Source: Mallotus nudiflorus (taxonomy: Eukaryota > Streptophyta > Magnoliopsida > Malpighiales > Euphorbiaceae). Taken from it: 64,000 nt of DNA. The translations under genes were made by a program, and so were the position numbers. This document shows positions 1-13,829 of this stretch, piece after piece. The stretch spans positions 992,001 through 1,056,000 of the forward strand of contig CANTUR010000793.1 of NCBI GenBank assembly GCA_947683625.1. Direction: 5' to 3'. Every line of letters starts with the position of its first letter. The first letter of the stretch is position 1. A model generated the notes under the pieces. The model saw only the letters and a list, made by a program, of their open reading frames with translations, was not told the origin of the DNA and ran no database searches.

Positions 1-1640
1 ACCTCTTTGTGTCAAAGGAGGTTGAGTCCTATTAGACTTTCCCTTATCATTTGACACATTAGACCTTTAAGCTTTGAAAACTTGAGTCTCAATAGGTTTA
101 GTGATGGAAGAAGTAGAATCATGTAATGCTTTAATAAAATTAATGTGATATGATGATGAGGAAGGCATACCATTTGTATATCCAATTCCATGAGTATCTC
201 TATGAAATTTTTGAGAATCAAGAAGACTATCTAAAGTTTCTTTTCCTTTTTTAAATTTTGAAATGGAATTTTTTAACTTTACGATTTTCTTAGAAAGTTT
301 ATGATTTTCATCACTTACTTTTTTAAGTTAGTCTTCCAAGGAATTTGAAGTTTTAAATCACTAACAAGTTTATCATTTGGTTTAACTAGATTAGAAAATT
401 CATTTTTAAGATTTTAAAATTTCTTGGTAAAGCTAGTTAACTCATACTTATAATGCTTTTTTTAGAAAGTAAGCTTTTGCATTTAAACAAGAGTTTGCTC
501 ACAATAGAGCTCTCATCATCATCATCATTACAATAATCATCACAATTATCAAAATAAGAATAAGAAGTAGAAGGTACCTTTTTTTCATCTTTAAGAGCCA
601 TGAAGCAAAGATTGGCCACTTCTTGTTGTTCCTCTTCATTTTCGGCTTCAGAGGAGTCATCCCATGTGGCTTTAAAGGCTTTCTTCCTATCTTTTGCTCC
701 CTTGTACTTGAATTTGAGTTTGGGAGACTCACTTTGGATATGACCTAGTTTCTTGCATTCATATCAAGTAACCTCTTTGATTTTCTTCTTACCTTCTCCT
801 TCATTGACGTCTTTTATTCTTGAGGTATTTTTCCTTTTTAAGAACTTCTTGAAGTTCCTTGTAAGCATGGTAATGTCACCTTCTTTATCACTAGAATCAT
901 TAAAATTTTCATCTTCAATATCATTTATGAATCTTTTAGTGCAATGCTTTTCTTATTTTCTTGTTTCTCTTCTTGCTTTTCACCTCTTTACTTTATTATA
1001 AGCTCATGGGTGAGAAGCTTTCCAATAAGCACATCAGTTGAAAGAATAAAGAGGTCTTGAGCTTCCTTAATTGAAGTAACTCGAGATTCTCAATCCTTCT
1101 TAGATAGGATTCTTAGAATCTTATTGTTTACTTCTTCCTTAGTGAAATGTTTACTAAGATTCTTGAGGGTGGTGAGAAGAGCATTGAGGTGATTCATCAT
1201 CTTCGTGATTGATTCTTAAGGTTTCATCTTGAAGAGTTTATACTTATACATATGGAGTTAAACCTTCTTGCTTCTTACTTATACATTGTCTTTATAATGA
1301 TTTTCTACGGTCTCCCATATTTCTTTAGCCGAAATGCAATCTTGAAGCTTGCCTCCTTCTTCTCTTGACTTTTTATTTTTATGATCATTGCCTTTTTATT
1401 TTTGTGATTTTCTTCCTTTTGATCATTATTCTATTTATCCCTTGAAAGATTAATTGTAACACCATCAATGGTCGCTTTAGGTGGTTCCTAACCCTTTAGG
1501 ACAATATCCTAAAGTTTGATAGAATCACAATCTAGGTATAGCTCCATTTTGAACTTCTAATGAAGATAGTCACTACCGTCAAAGAATGGCCTAAATGAAG
1601 AGATATTTTGAGATTCACTTCCCATGATCTTATATTCTAT
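1..1640 (-). pseudogene. copia gag (decayed)
   Basis: Minus-strand translation starts MGSESQNISSFRPFFDGSDY near 1626, the usual start of plant copia Gag. A UBN2-like segment follows around 1250-1000 (motifs such as LFKMKP, NHLNALLTTLKNL, EEVNNKILRIL, KLLTHELI). A degenerate zinc knuckle lies near 740-760 (ECKKLGHIQSE; the second half of the CCHC is lost). The acidic tail ATWDDSSEAENEEEQQEVAN sits around 610-680 and runs into VANLCFMALKDE. Several stops and frame changes break the frame. The role in live elements is the structural capsid protein. The frame cannot be functional as it stands. Confidence 0.75.
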
Positions 1641-1662
1641 CAATTAATTTCCTATAATTCAA

Positions 1663-1674
1663 GCTCTAATACCA
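1663..1674 (-). other. primer binding site of the copia element
   Basis: Minus-strand TGGTATTAGAGC, one mismatch from the canonical TGGTATCAGAGC complementary to the 3' end of initiator tRNA-Met, directly inside the LTR end. Confidence 0.8.
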
Positions 1675-1676
1675 AA

Positions 1677-2739
1677 TGATAATGCCTTAAAGGGGGGGCG
1701 GGTGAATAAGGCAAGTGAATAATTTAAGGAAATTAAAAACAAATTTAAGGTATGAACAAAAATTGAAAGAGATTATAGTAGGAAGAACAATAAACACAAT
1801 GATTTAAGGAGTTCGAATTCAATAATAGTCCTATGTCTCCACCTAACTTATCCCCAAGTTAGGATTTTCAACCTATGTCTCCACCTAACTTATCCCCAAG
1901 TTAGGATTTTCAATCTCACACTATCTTATTCATAATATTGAGTTTACATAAGAGTTTATGGCTCATTCTTTTAACCTTATAATCAAGAGTTTTTAGGCTC
2001 ACTCTTAATGGCTAAACACTTAAACTAATTCCTTTTTAATATAATCTCACTTCTCGTTTTCTAGTCCCAAAAAATAGAAGAACAAGAATATCTATTTTAA
2101 CACTTACTAACTCTCATAAGAATTATACAAATACAAAAATTATTTAACAAAGTTTTTAAGAGCTTAATTAAATGCTTAAAAGATAATGAATGATAAAAAA
2201 GTTTCTTAACCTTCAATTGAACATATAGATAAAAAAAACTTGGATTATGGTTATTAGAGGCATATATTGTGTCTACAATGTCTCTTATTAATTTTTAAAT
2301 CAATTTTGACTTTTTGCAACTGAATGACTACTCACGGTCATGAGGAGCAAGAATGTAGCTGTTGCATTTGAAAAAGTCCATTGAAAGCTATTAAGATTGC
2401 CCCTCACGAGATGCTCATGAGCAACTCAGAATGCTTGAGCTATAAAAGCTAAAGAATAAGAGCTTTAGGGTCCTGGCTCGTGAATAGCTTGTGAGTAGAC
2501 ACCTGTAAGACCTAAAAATGTGCATTTTTGTCCTCTTAAAGCTCTGGATACTTTGAGTATATGTTTAAGATAATATACTTCACTAAAATACATTGTTATG
2601 ATAGTATTTCATATTTCTGGACTTGAATGAATAATCTAGATAAATAATTAAGTTCATACACACTTGAATGAAAACATTAATAATTTAAATTGATTGTTAA
2701 AATCAAAATTTAGGAGTTTGATCATGCAAATGGTCAACA
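1677..2739 (-). repeat. 5' LTR of the copia element
   Basis: 1,063 bp bounded by TG...CA on the minus strand, with the primer binding site two bases beyond its inner end. It contains a short direct repeat (a 40-bp block about Cctaacttatccccaag at 1834-1917 occurs twice). The partner LTR is outside the window, so the outer boundary rests on the TGTTGACC start. Confidence 0.65.
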
Positions 2740-2759
2740 CACATCATACCTCACTTTCT

Positions 2760-5700
2760 TTATAATTTACAATATTAATTTTGTGTCATTATCTCCTTCC
2801 TCACTTGATTCACTATCTCCACTATCTTCACTTTCATGACTGTAATCATCGTCTTCACTTTCACGAGTAGAGTCACTATCTTCACTACCCTTATTACTCT
2901 CTTCATCTACTTATACTTTACTATTTCTATGTCCGTTAAAATTCCTCAAGCCTTCTCCTAGATCAAGATCATAAGTGCATCCCCTATTGCCAACTCTTTA
3001 ACTCAACATAATAGAGAACACAGAGTTGCATAAGTATCTTTAAACAAATCACCCACCCAAACATCAAAAGTTAACTGTGTATCTTGATTTAGGCTGCATA
3101 ACTCATTTTCAGGCAGTTATATATAGCTACATTAAGTGCCTAAGTTGTTTTCTAGACCTAAAACACCCATGTCCTCATCTTCATTCTCATAGTGCACATA
3201 GATATGGACCTTTTTTACCCTTAATTCTATAATGCAATCTGCCAACTTCCTTATGTCATTGTTGTTGGTTATGGTAAATAGTCCCTCAGAAAGTTTTGAC
3301 CCAGGTTTCAAAACATACAATTTACTACCAATTTTAACACCTGATTCTTGAATATACTTCATCATTATATGTATAAAGGATAATTTGTCTCTATCTAAAT
3401 CATATATGATTTCAGCTTCTCCCCATAATATGCTTAGCCATATGTTTCCATTTACCCCCTATTATAACCCGATATTTTATAAATTATTAAATTAATTTTT
3501 GAAATATGTAGTGTTAATAAAAATTTTATTAAATTGTTATATTATGATTATTTTGTGAAATTAAAGTTGAAGATTTAGTGTTGAATATTATTTTAATATT
3601 ATTATTTTTATTATTGTGAATTATTGGTGTAGTGTATTTTAATATTGTGTATATATATATTTTGTGGGTGAGAATAATTGAGTTTTAATTATTATTTTAG
3701 TTAATTATTTATTAAATTAAATTGTGAGATTTATTAGTGTTAATTATTATTTAATTATTTTATGATATTATTATTTGTGTATATGTACTTGGTGGGAGAT
3801 ATTTTATTTAAAATATATTATCATATATGTATTATTTGTATTTTTTAAAAAAGGTAAAATATTATTTTCTCCTTTTCTCCTTAATTAAAAATATATTATT
3901 TTTATATACTACTTTTTTTTCTCAGTTTAAAAAATTTAAAAACCAAAAACGTGCAGTGCACACCTCCTCCTCCCCTTTCTTTTTTTTTTTCTTTTTTTTT
4001 TCTTCCTTTCTCTTTAACCACTGTCAACCACCACCTCAAGGCGCAATGTTGGTCTCTTTTGGAAGCTAATCCTCCAAGCTTCTCAAATCCTCGAACCGTT
4101 TCGAGTTTCGACTTCGGCAACTATCCCGTTTTTATATATTTCTATTTTTAGTATTTTGAGTTTTTGTTAGTTTAAGCCTTTATGTGATTTTATTAGCTAT
4201 AGTTGCTTTGAGATTAATTATTGTAGATGTTGTAAGGAAGCTAAATGTTATTTTTATTTACTTTTCTAAAAATTTTGAATTTCCAGGCTCGTGGTTACTG
4301 TTCACATACTCTTTTGAGCTCATAAAAATTATATTTTAAAAAAATTCTACTAATTATTTTAAGCATATTTTGTGAAGAAATTTTATTGAAATTATGTTCC
4401 CATTATTTATTATAAATTTTTGAATGTTTATGTAAAAATTGAATTTTTGGAAAAATTAGTATAAATTAGTAAATTTTATATTTTAATTGAAATTATGGTT
4501 AATTATTATGTTATGGGCCATTTTTGAATAATAAAAATTATTAAATTAATTTTTGTGAATTATTTACTATTTTTAGCTAATTAATAATAATTTCCAGAAA
4601 AATATTCAAATAATAATTTTATTTATTATTTTTATGATTAAATGGATTTTTAGCTATTTATATTTTTTATTTGGGAAATTTAAATAATTATCATTATTTT
4701 ATGCTATTTAATTTCAAATATTTAAAAAATAGATTTTTACTAATATTTTTTTAATTATATTTGAGATTTTATCTATTAATTTGAAAATAAATATCTTTAA
4801 TGTTTTTATTATTTAAATAAATTGAATTGTGGTATTTTATGATTTTTATGAATTTTAGTGAATTATGAATATTTATTATTTTATTATTTATTTTAAGTAT
4901 ATTGGTTCTCGGTTGTGCAATTATTATAGTTCGGGGGCCTAACCCGAGAAGCTGAGTATTTGTGAATATTTGAAGTGTATTTGTGTGCAGGATCATCTCT
5001 ACTTTTAGTAGAGAGATGTCCATTTTACATGAGAAACTCTATCGAATTTTCGATAGATTTCTCATAAAACATGACAACTAGTTCGAGTCTAGTTTTGAAA
5101 TTTTGCCCGAGTCGTATCTAGATCGAGTCATTCTTAAAATTCTAGAATTATTAAATTAGGAATTTATTTCTAATAAGTATTATTATTATTATTTTCTTTA
5201 GATGCACCGAGACCGAGACCTTCAGGATCAAGCCAATCATGTCACTTTCATGGAATGCACTCAACCTTTGAGTTATTATTATATGTATACATTGCATATG
5301 GATTAATATTATGAGCATCTATATTTTTTTAATAAATATGAATTTAATTATGTTCATTTCATTAAATGATATTTATTATTGTTAATATTTATATATATGT
5401 TTCCATATATATAATTGAGAATAATTATTTTGAATAATGTATGCATTGCATGTAGAGAAATTATTGGCATTTATGTTTTTAATAAAATATGAATTTTATT
5501 ATGTCATATTGCATTAAATATTAATTGTTATTGTTAATATATATGTATGTTTGTTTGCATATATATATATAAAGTTGAATATTTATTTATATAAACTGGA
5601 TGCTTTACATATTTAATATGATTTCATTTATTTAATTATTTTTTATAAAATATTTTTGAAAAATAGTTATAGAACGTGCCACCTAGTGGGCTATGCTAGC

Positions 5701-6530
5701 ACTGTTGCACGATAGTAAGGTAGATTTTAGGCTGAGAATCTGATTATGAAATTGAATATTGAGATTAATGGTCATTGGAAAGGTTGACTGCGGATCCTTG
5801 GTTGACCTAGTGTACACAGGACCAGTCATGCTGGTAGTGAGATTACAAATCCTCGGTTGACCTAGTGTACTCGGGGTCAGTCTACTACCTTGAGTTGGAT
5901 AAATAAATATTTGGAGTTATGGATAAATCTGTTGGCTAGTGAGGTTCAGTGATCAAGGTTGCAGAATATTATAAGGTTTTGCTCCGGTCCTCCACCTAAT
6001 ATTATTGCATTTATTTGTTTATAAAAAATGTGATATCGAGCATCTGTATGTAATGCATGTGTAAATAAATAAATTTTAAAATATAATATTATTATACTGA
6101 TGCTTGAATGTTTTTGTATTGTTAGGTTGCATGCATATATATAATAGTAATTCACTCAGTGAGATCTGACTCCTCTTAATATTTTTTTTCAAGACCTTCT
6201 ACTTCCTCTTCGGCGGATTATTTCCTCTTCGGCTGATCTATGTAAATATTGAATCGTCATTTTCCTTGTATTTTTGTAATTGCTGCAGTAGTAGTGTTTA
6301 TTGTTATAGCATTGTGTTTATTGCGTTGTATTTTTTAATATTGTATGAAGATATTTTTATTGGTATGATATAAAGACTTATTTTTATATTAATTAAAGTT
6401 TTCTTATGTATTTTTGTGTATATTTGCATGATTTTTTATTTTTAAGGCTTGCTAAAGGTTCCAAAGTTTAAAGAATTCTCATTCCTTAATGCCCGTCATG
6501 ACTCCTCGGTTTAGGTTGTGACACCCCCAT
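2760..6530 (-). pseudogene. MULE (Mutator-like) protein, N-terminal part, split by a solo LTR
   Basis: After removing the LTR at 3460-6523 and one CCCCC copy, the minus strand reads from an ATG at 6530 straight into 3454-3132. That gives roughly 109 residues: MGVNGNIWLSILWGEAEI, then YDLDRDKLSF, KLYVLKPGSKLSEGLFTI, NNNDIRKLADCI, KKVHIYVHYENEDED. This pattern (short beta/alpha domain with a VKxLYxxxPG...L.EGL...NNDxDxxxL core) is the N-terminal PB1/PMD-like domain of plant MULE transposases. Downstream, 2912-2799 encodes a Ser/Asp/Glu-rich stretch (EESNKGSEDSDSTRESEDDD), also usual there. No transposase catalytic domain is present; the copia element at 2739 replaces what should follow. Confidence 0.65.
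3460..6523 (+). mobile_element. solo LTR (Ty3/gypsy, Tekay/Del-like), 3.06 kb
   Basis: The segment begins TATTATAACCCGATATTT and ends GGTTTAGGTTGTGACA, like the TGTAACACCCCGA...GTGTGACA ends of Tekay/Del chromovirus LTRs (family knowledge). It is flanked by identical CCCCC (3455-3459 and 6524-6528), and excising it rejoins the minus-strand MULE frame. No gag-pol coding is visible inside. It contains two near-identical 34-bp blocks about 54 bp apart (around 5790-5880, core GGTTGACCTAGTGTAC), typical of such LTRs. This is the product of LTR-LTR recombination. The start TATTATAAC is a decayed TGTAACAC. Confidence 0.7.
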
Positions 6531-7621
6531 ATCACAAAACTAAATCCACTATCTCCATCCTATGCATATTGTTAGATATATGTGTCTAAAAAGCCAAAAC
6601 AATGACACAAAGTTAGGGACCACATATATTGAATAAAGCAAACACTGATAAAACTAACTTATTATTTAACAATTAGCTCATTTTTTTATTCTGCATAAAC
6701 TACCAGTCAAATAATAAATAAGTAAAAGACAAAACCCTTACTTTTAATAGGAGAATCCAATGTAAATTCCTTATTTTTTTTCTCTTTCGTTACCCCTTCT
6801 TGGTGTATTTTTGTTGTTTTTTTACCCGTTCTCAATGTTTGATTAGACATGAGCACATTTTGTAAAAACACTATCTTCTAGGGTTTTTTTGTTGAACATG
6901 AAAATGTGGTTGAGAGAAATAAATGAGATACAATTATTGTTTAAAGCATGTTATTAAAGAATAAACACTATGTTTATCGGAGGCAATTTTCTTATCCAAA
7001 AGATATGGTTGTCCATTTTCAGCTGCTATCAAATAGGAACTATGCTCTATATATAGGCAGCTTTGGATTGGTTATAATGTCCACATAGGCTTAAAAAAAT
7101 GGTGGTTAGTCATTTATTAACGACGGGATGTTTTCTAAGCTACTTTTGAAATGTCAAGTTCCTATTGGGTAAAAAAATTTACATGAGGTCCAATTTGCTC
7201 TTAGGTCAAAAACCGAAGGTGCAAATTGGACCTTTTCCCTTTTTAATTTTATAATTATAATTAAATAATTTAAAATATTGTAATAATTTTTAAAATAATT
7301 TAAATTAAGTCAAAAACACGAATGTAATTAAAAATTGAAGTGAATAAATTTTAAATAATAAATAAATTAAATGAACAATGAAAATAATAGAAAAAATTAA
7401 AGAGTTTGAACTTAATTTTCTTACCAAAAATTAATTTGTCTATGTATCCTCTTGGGATTTAGAGGAATCAAAATCAATATAGTTCTCTTACCAATCATAT
7501 TGTCTAAATCAACAATGGATGGTTGTGATTGATCCTCAAATTCACTTTTTCTTCTACTTGAACTTATCATTTGATTTAATGAAAATAATATATTTGTGGC
7601 AAAAAGAATTTTTGAAAAAAT
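6531..7621. other. non-coding AT-rich region upstream of the MULE fragment
   Basis: No supported gene. It probably contains the upstream part of the MULE fragment. It includes a 13-bp inverted repeat (listed separately) and a stretch near 7480-7570 without a usable frame. Confidence 0.5.
7186..7233. repeat. 13-bp perfect inverted repeat
   Basis: AGGTCCAATTTGC (7186-7198) and its exact reverse complement GCAAATTGGACCT (7221-7233), separated by 22 bases. This could be the end of a foldback or MITE element, or a remnant of a MULE terminus. No partner was identified. Confidence 0.75.
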
Positions 7622-7861
<240 letters not shown>

Positions 7862-8340
7862 TGACTCGGAATTGTGAATCAAAATTGTCGGTTCATGGTT
7901 CAAATTTTTTTGAACCGATCCTGAATCGGCCTTCCCTCAATTCTAGATTTGACCGGTTTTAGGCCGAAATCAACTCTTGGCCAGGTCTAGGGAGGGGTGT
8001 TGTCAATTTTTTTTATCATCAATTTTTTTAAAAAAATTGTAACTTTATTTTATAATTTTTTTATCAGCAATTTTTTTTGAAAGTGTAACTTTATTTTATC
8101 ATATAAAATATTTATTTTGTAAATAAAAAATATTTTTTATTCTTATAAAAAAAAACTCTTTTCTATTTTTATTATTAAGAGAGTGCAGTTAATTCTCCAC
8201 ATCTTATAAAAATTGGGGTGAGATTGCAAAATTGTAAATTTTTTGAAGTTAATTGCACCTCGTAATAATTTAGGGGGCAAATTGCCATTTCAGACATTCT
8301 TTTTTTATTTTAATTCACCAATCTTGTATAATAAATAATA
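7862..8340. other. non-coding AT-rich region
   Basis: No gene seen. The segment at 8165-8300 (with AATTGCACC and GGCAAATTGCCA) looks like decayed transposon end sequence but could not be bounded. Confidence 0.5.
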
Positions 8341-8746
8341 GGCAAAATCTATTATGAAGCTCATGAACTTATTGAATTTATTCTATTCAGTCATTATCCT
8401 TTCATTGTATTCTATTGAAAGGATTTTTTTAATAGTTTTAATAGACGGCGTTAAGTATTGCATGTAAAAATAAGGCAAAAGCCATTATGAAACCCATGAA
8501 CTTATTGAATTTATTATATTGAACCCTTATACTTTTCATTGTATTCTATTGAGCACATATGCTTTTATTTAAATTCTTAATGATATTATTTTTATTTGCA
8601 ATACTTAACACTATTAGTGAATCTATCAAATTGGTCCTCAATAACTACATAAATAAAAGTATATGGGATTAATAGAATACAATAAAACGATAGGAGCTCA
8701 ATAGAATAAACTGTTATAATTCAAGAGCTTGATAATAGATTTTGCC
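8341..8746. mobile_element. MULE-type MITE with 9-bp target duplication
   Basis: A 406-bp element with terminal inverted repeats starting GGCAAAATCTATTAT and ending with the reverse complement ATAATAGATTTTGCC. Similarity extends inward about 50-60 bp. It is flanked by identical TAAATAATA (8332-8340 and 8747-8755), the 9-bp length typical of Mutator superfamily insertion. The left repeat region is partly duplicated in tandem inside the element (8341-8465 and 8472-8590). No coding capacity. Confidence 0.8.
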
Positions 8747-8755
8747 TAAATAATA

Positions 8756-11134
<2,379 letters not shown>

Positions 11135-11232
11135 GAGCCTGGGTGGTAAGGTGTATGCCTAAGACACCCACTCATAGGATTTCGAATCCCACGGGTGCCC
11201 CCCTCCCCCACTAATATATATATATATATATA
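11135..11232 (+). mobile_element. SINE-like fragment (tRNA-derived)
   Basis: GAGCCTGGGTGGTAAGGTG resembles a pol III box A, and GGATTTCGAATCC (11177-11189) a box B, 30-odd bases apart as in tRNA-derived SINEs. The fragment ends in a (TA)n tail at about 11214-11232. No target duplication was resolved. A decayed tRNA gene is possible, but acceptor-stem pairing is not seen. Confidence 0.4.
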
Positions 11233-11877
11233 GAAACACATCATGCAAAAAGTTGAAAATTGATTAAAATTTCTTTATAACCTTCAATGGTTTATTCAAC
11301 AATTAAAAACATATTTTTATAGTTCCATTATTAAAATTTTGAAACATAGCAATGGTAATTTATGCACCTAAAAATAACATCAATCAATGAATTAGTTGGG
11401 GTTTTCAAGTTTAAATTTGCATATACAAATAGGAAAAAAAGAAAAAGAAAAATAAAAATCATTTTATATCTTTTTTGTTTACACCATCATGTATAACCTA
11501 GTAAAAACTCAAGAATTAGTGATATTAGACAAATGCCTGTGCGACGGGCGGATAAATTTATTTTTTAAATGAACTTTTTTTTGAAATACTAATTATTGAA
11601 AACAACATACTAAAAATTTTTCAATATCTTTTATACAAGAAAAAGAAACTTCAAGAAAGCAATGAATAAATCAGAAAATTATATAATATTAGTTAACAAT
11701 CTTACAAATATCAGTCAAAGTACTTATTTTCAAAGCAATTGTAGCACTGATCAAATCTAATATAATCTACATGCAAAACTAATGAATATGTAAGTCTTCA
11801 AGATTCAAAGGTCTAACCATACTTATTTTTTTTCGGCTTCAATTGCTTTGCTTATGCATGAAGCTTCTTATCACTTG
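11233..11877. other. non-coding AT-rich region
   Basis: No gene seen. GCCTGTGCGACGGGCGG near 11536 is an isolated GC-rich imperfect hairpin that could be a transposon terminus. Confidence 0.4.
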
Positions 11878-12006
11878 CTACCCATCTTCGGCCTTGATCT
11901 CAGCCTTAACTTCAACCTCCATCTTAGCTGGCTTTAGTTTCCATGCCGCGTGGCTATAGTCTTTTATCACTTGCTCTTCATCCAATGGCAGTTCCAACAA
12001 TTGCAA
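11878..12006 (-). other. coding-like fragment, C-terminal end of an unrecognised protein
   Basis: A minus-strand frame of 42 residues from after a stop at 12009 to TAG at 11878-11880. It reads LELPLDEEQVIKDYSHAAWK and then LKPAKMEVEVKAEIKAEDG. The composition (Lys/Glu-rich, few rare residues) and higher GC than its surroundings look like real exon sequence. The family is not recognised. Upstream on the minus strand there is only a poly-T run with no clear acceptor AG, so it may be a stranded gene fragment. It could belong to the same broken gene as the exon-like stretch at 12643-12690. Confidence 0.35.
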
Positions 12007-12009
12007 TCA

Positions 12010-13361
12010 AAGAAGTTCAAAAAAAAAAAAAAAAAAAAAACTAATTCAATAAAAAAAATGTAGGTGATAAAAACAAAGCTCCATGTAACAAAAACCCAAT
12101 ACCACCCAGCCCAACTGAACCCAATCAAAATCAAAGCTAATCATTAAAAATTCTCCAAAAAGATGGTTCCTCTAATTAAAAATCATCCACTATTACATGT
12201 AATTGATGATATATCTCCGTCTTAGGATCATTCACGAACAAACAATTCACACCTATTAGATACAATATTAAAAGAAAAAACCTAATTGAAAAGCAATAAT
12301 TAATAATCCAGTACCAATGGTATTGTTTATTGGAAGTCAGGTAGTTCTTCTACCCACGTCAAATAAGAATATAATATAATAAAGCTCAAGTGAAAAAAGA
12401 AATAAAATAGTCGAAAATATTTATATAGTTAGCACTATTAGTTGGAAAGCCAACCGTTGGAAGTGGAACCCAGCGATGTGAATCCAGAACAAACTGGGAA
12501 CTAAAACATCAAGTTAAATGTTATTAATCAATTGACAGCTAGCAAGATAGAAACTGAATTGCAAAATAACTTATTCATGTAGAGGACAGGAGAAATATTC
12601 AAGATAGAACCATAACATGACTTGCCATATACCTGAAAATTTTCAATAGCTGTACTCATATTCTTTGAGAATAAATTGAGAACAGCCCTGCAAAATAACC
12701 AAACCTAGCTTTTCTGAACTGGAATTGTTTTGTTTTAAAAAAAAGAAAGGTAAAAGTTCTAAAGATGCATGTTTCCTCTTCAAAAAGCGGTGGAGGCAAG
12801 CCCCGGAAATCCAGGCCAACCCGACAAAGTCCCATTGCACAATACTATCAATAACACATATAAAAAGCAATGTTATCAAATTCTGATTGCATCACAATGT
12901 CCAATAATCTCTAAATAAACTAAAGTTTACTTCACATTCAACAGATCTCCCATTATCTCCCATGCCCCAACAGCACATGGGAGCAGGTGAGGGAAGCAAG
13001 GATGCAATGAGATGTAGACAATTTCTCTATAACTTAAGACAGTAACAGTATGCCAAAAGTGCTACTCCTGAAAATTGATCATGTTTAAAAATACAAGCTT
13101 GTATTCAGTTTTCCACAAACAAATACCAAAAGGTGTTCCTAAATAGTATTACTTCTGAATTCCTAAATTTATTAGAAACTGTCTTTAGTATTACTTCTGA
13201 ATTGCAAAAGTAATACTTCTGACTGTGGTTATTCCAAATCGGTAACTTCAAATTGCAAAAACATCAAAAGACAATAAATGTATGTTTTATTCAAGCAGAG
13301 AAGAAGCATCACCAATTTGAAACTACTGATACTGACCCCATTGGACGAAGGTTACAACACA
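12010..13361. other. mostly non-coding; one exon-like stretch
   Basis: The minus strand at about 12690-12637 has an acceptor (TTTTGCAG), an open stretch AVLNLFSKNMSTAIENFQ and a donor (CAG|GTATAT). No homolog is recognised. The rest reads as intron-like sequence, perhaps downstream intron of the TTI2-like pseudogene. A small tandem duplication (AGTATTACTTCTGAATT twice) lies at 13147-13210. Confidence 0.35.
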
Positions 13362-13615
13362 TGTCAATGCTAACTGTCTCTCATGACAGACTATCATCTG
13401 AATTATATGCTAAAATTTAGGAATTTGATTTAACTCTTTATATGCTGTAAATATGGCTTTAACTGTGTATTATCTTTCCTTTCTTAAGGTAGATTTATTC
13501 TTGGTAGGTAGTTAGATTAAGGAGATTTGATTCTTGTAATAAAGCCTTGAATTATATATCATAGGGAAGAAACTCAAAGCAGAATAATTTTTCCAAATCA
13601 ATCTTAATTTTGTCA
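13362..13615 (+). repeat. 5' LTR of the copia element
   Basis: 254 bp, TG...CA, followed directly by the primer binding site. Includes about 25 bp (around 13448-13470) missing from the 3' LTR. Confidence 0.93.
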
Positions 13616-13627
13616 TGGTATCAGAGC
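13616..13627 (+). other. primer binding site
   Basis: TGGTATCAGAGC, an exact match to the canonical initiator tRNA-Met site, adjacent to the LTR end. Confidence 0.93.
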
Positions 13628-13829
13628 TTGTAATCAAAATTTGAATTACATAGATTTCTTTGTCTTGTAAGTTTCATATTTAGTTCTGTCATTTATAGGT
13701 TAAGGATTTTGAGTTGATCTGGATTTCAATTTTCAATCATTGTATTTTTTTTCACTGGTTATTTGGGTTGTTATGAGCTGTTGGGTTTTGTCATTTCTTG
13801 TTTAAGTATAATAATTTGTTATAGCAATC

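Larger units (their letters stand above)
1..2739 (-). mobile_element. Ty1/copia element (SIRE/Maximus-like), 5' part only
   Basis: Read on the minus strand: a 5' LTR (2739 to 1677), a tRNA-iMet-type primer binding site and a decayed gag running off the window at base 1. The LTR begins TGTTGACCATTTGCATGATC and ends in CA. The long (about 1 kb) LTR and a gag with a UBN2-like part followed by a CCHC-like part and an acidic tail fit the SIRE/Maximus group (family knowledge). The rest of pol and the 3' LTR lie outside the window, so the target duplication cannot be checked. The element abuts the truncated MULE gene at 2760-3454, which it probably interrupted. Confidence 0.75.

Noticed and set aside
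3827..4151. Overlapping open frames in the solo LTR with poly-Pro/poly-Phe
   Set aside because: Arise from a C/T-rich tract; no homology and frames compete on both strands.
11530..11552. GCCTGTGCGACGGGCGG as a Helitron 3' hairpin
   Set aside because: No CTRR end follows the hairpin and no matching 5' TC end was found.
12643..12879. 78-codon minus-strand frame
   Set aside because: Crosses an apparent acceptor and donor and includes intron-like sequence; only the short exon-like part at 12643-12690 is worth noting.
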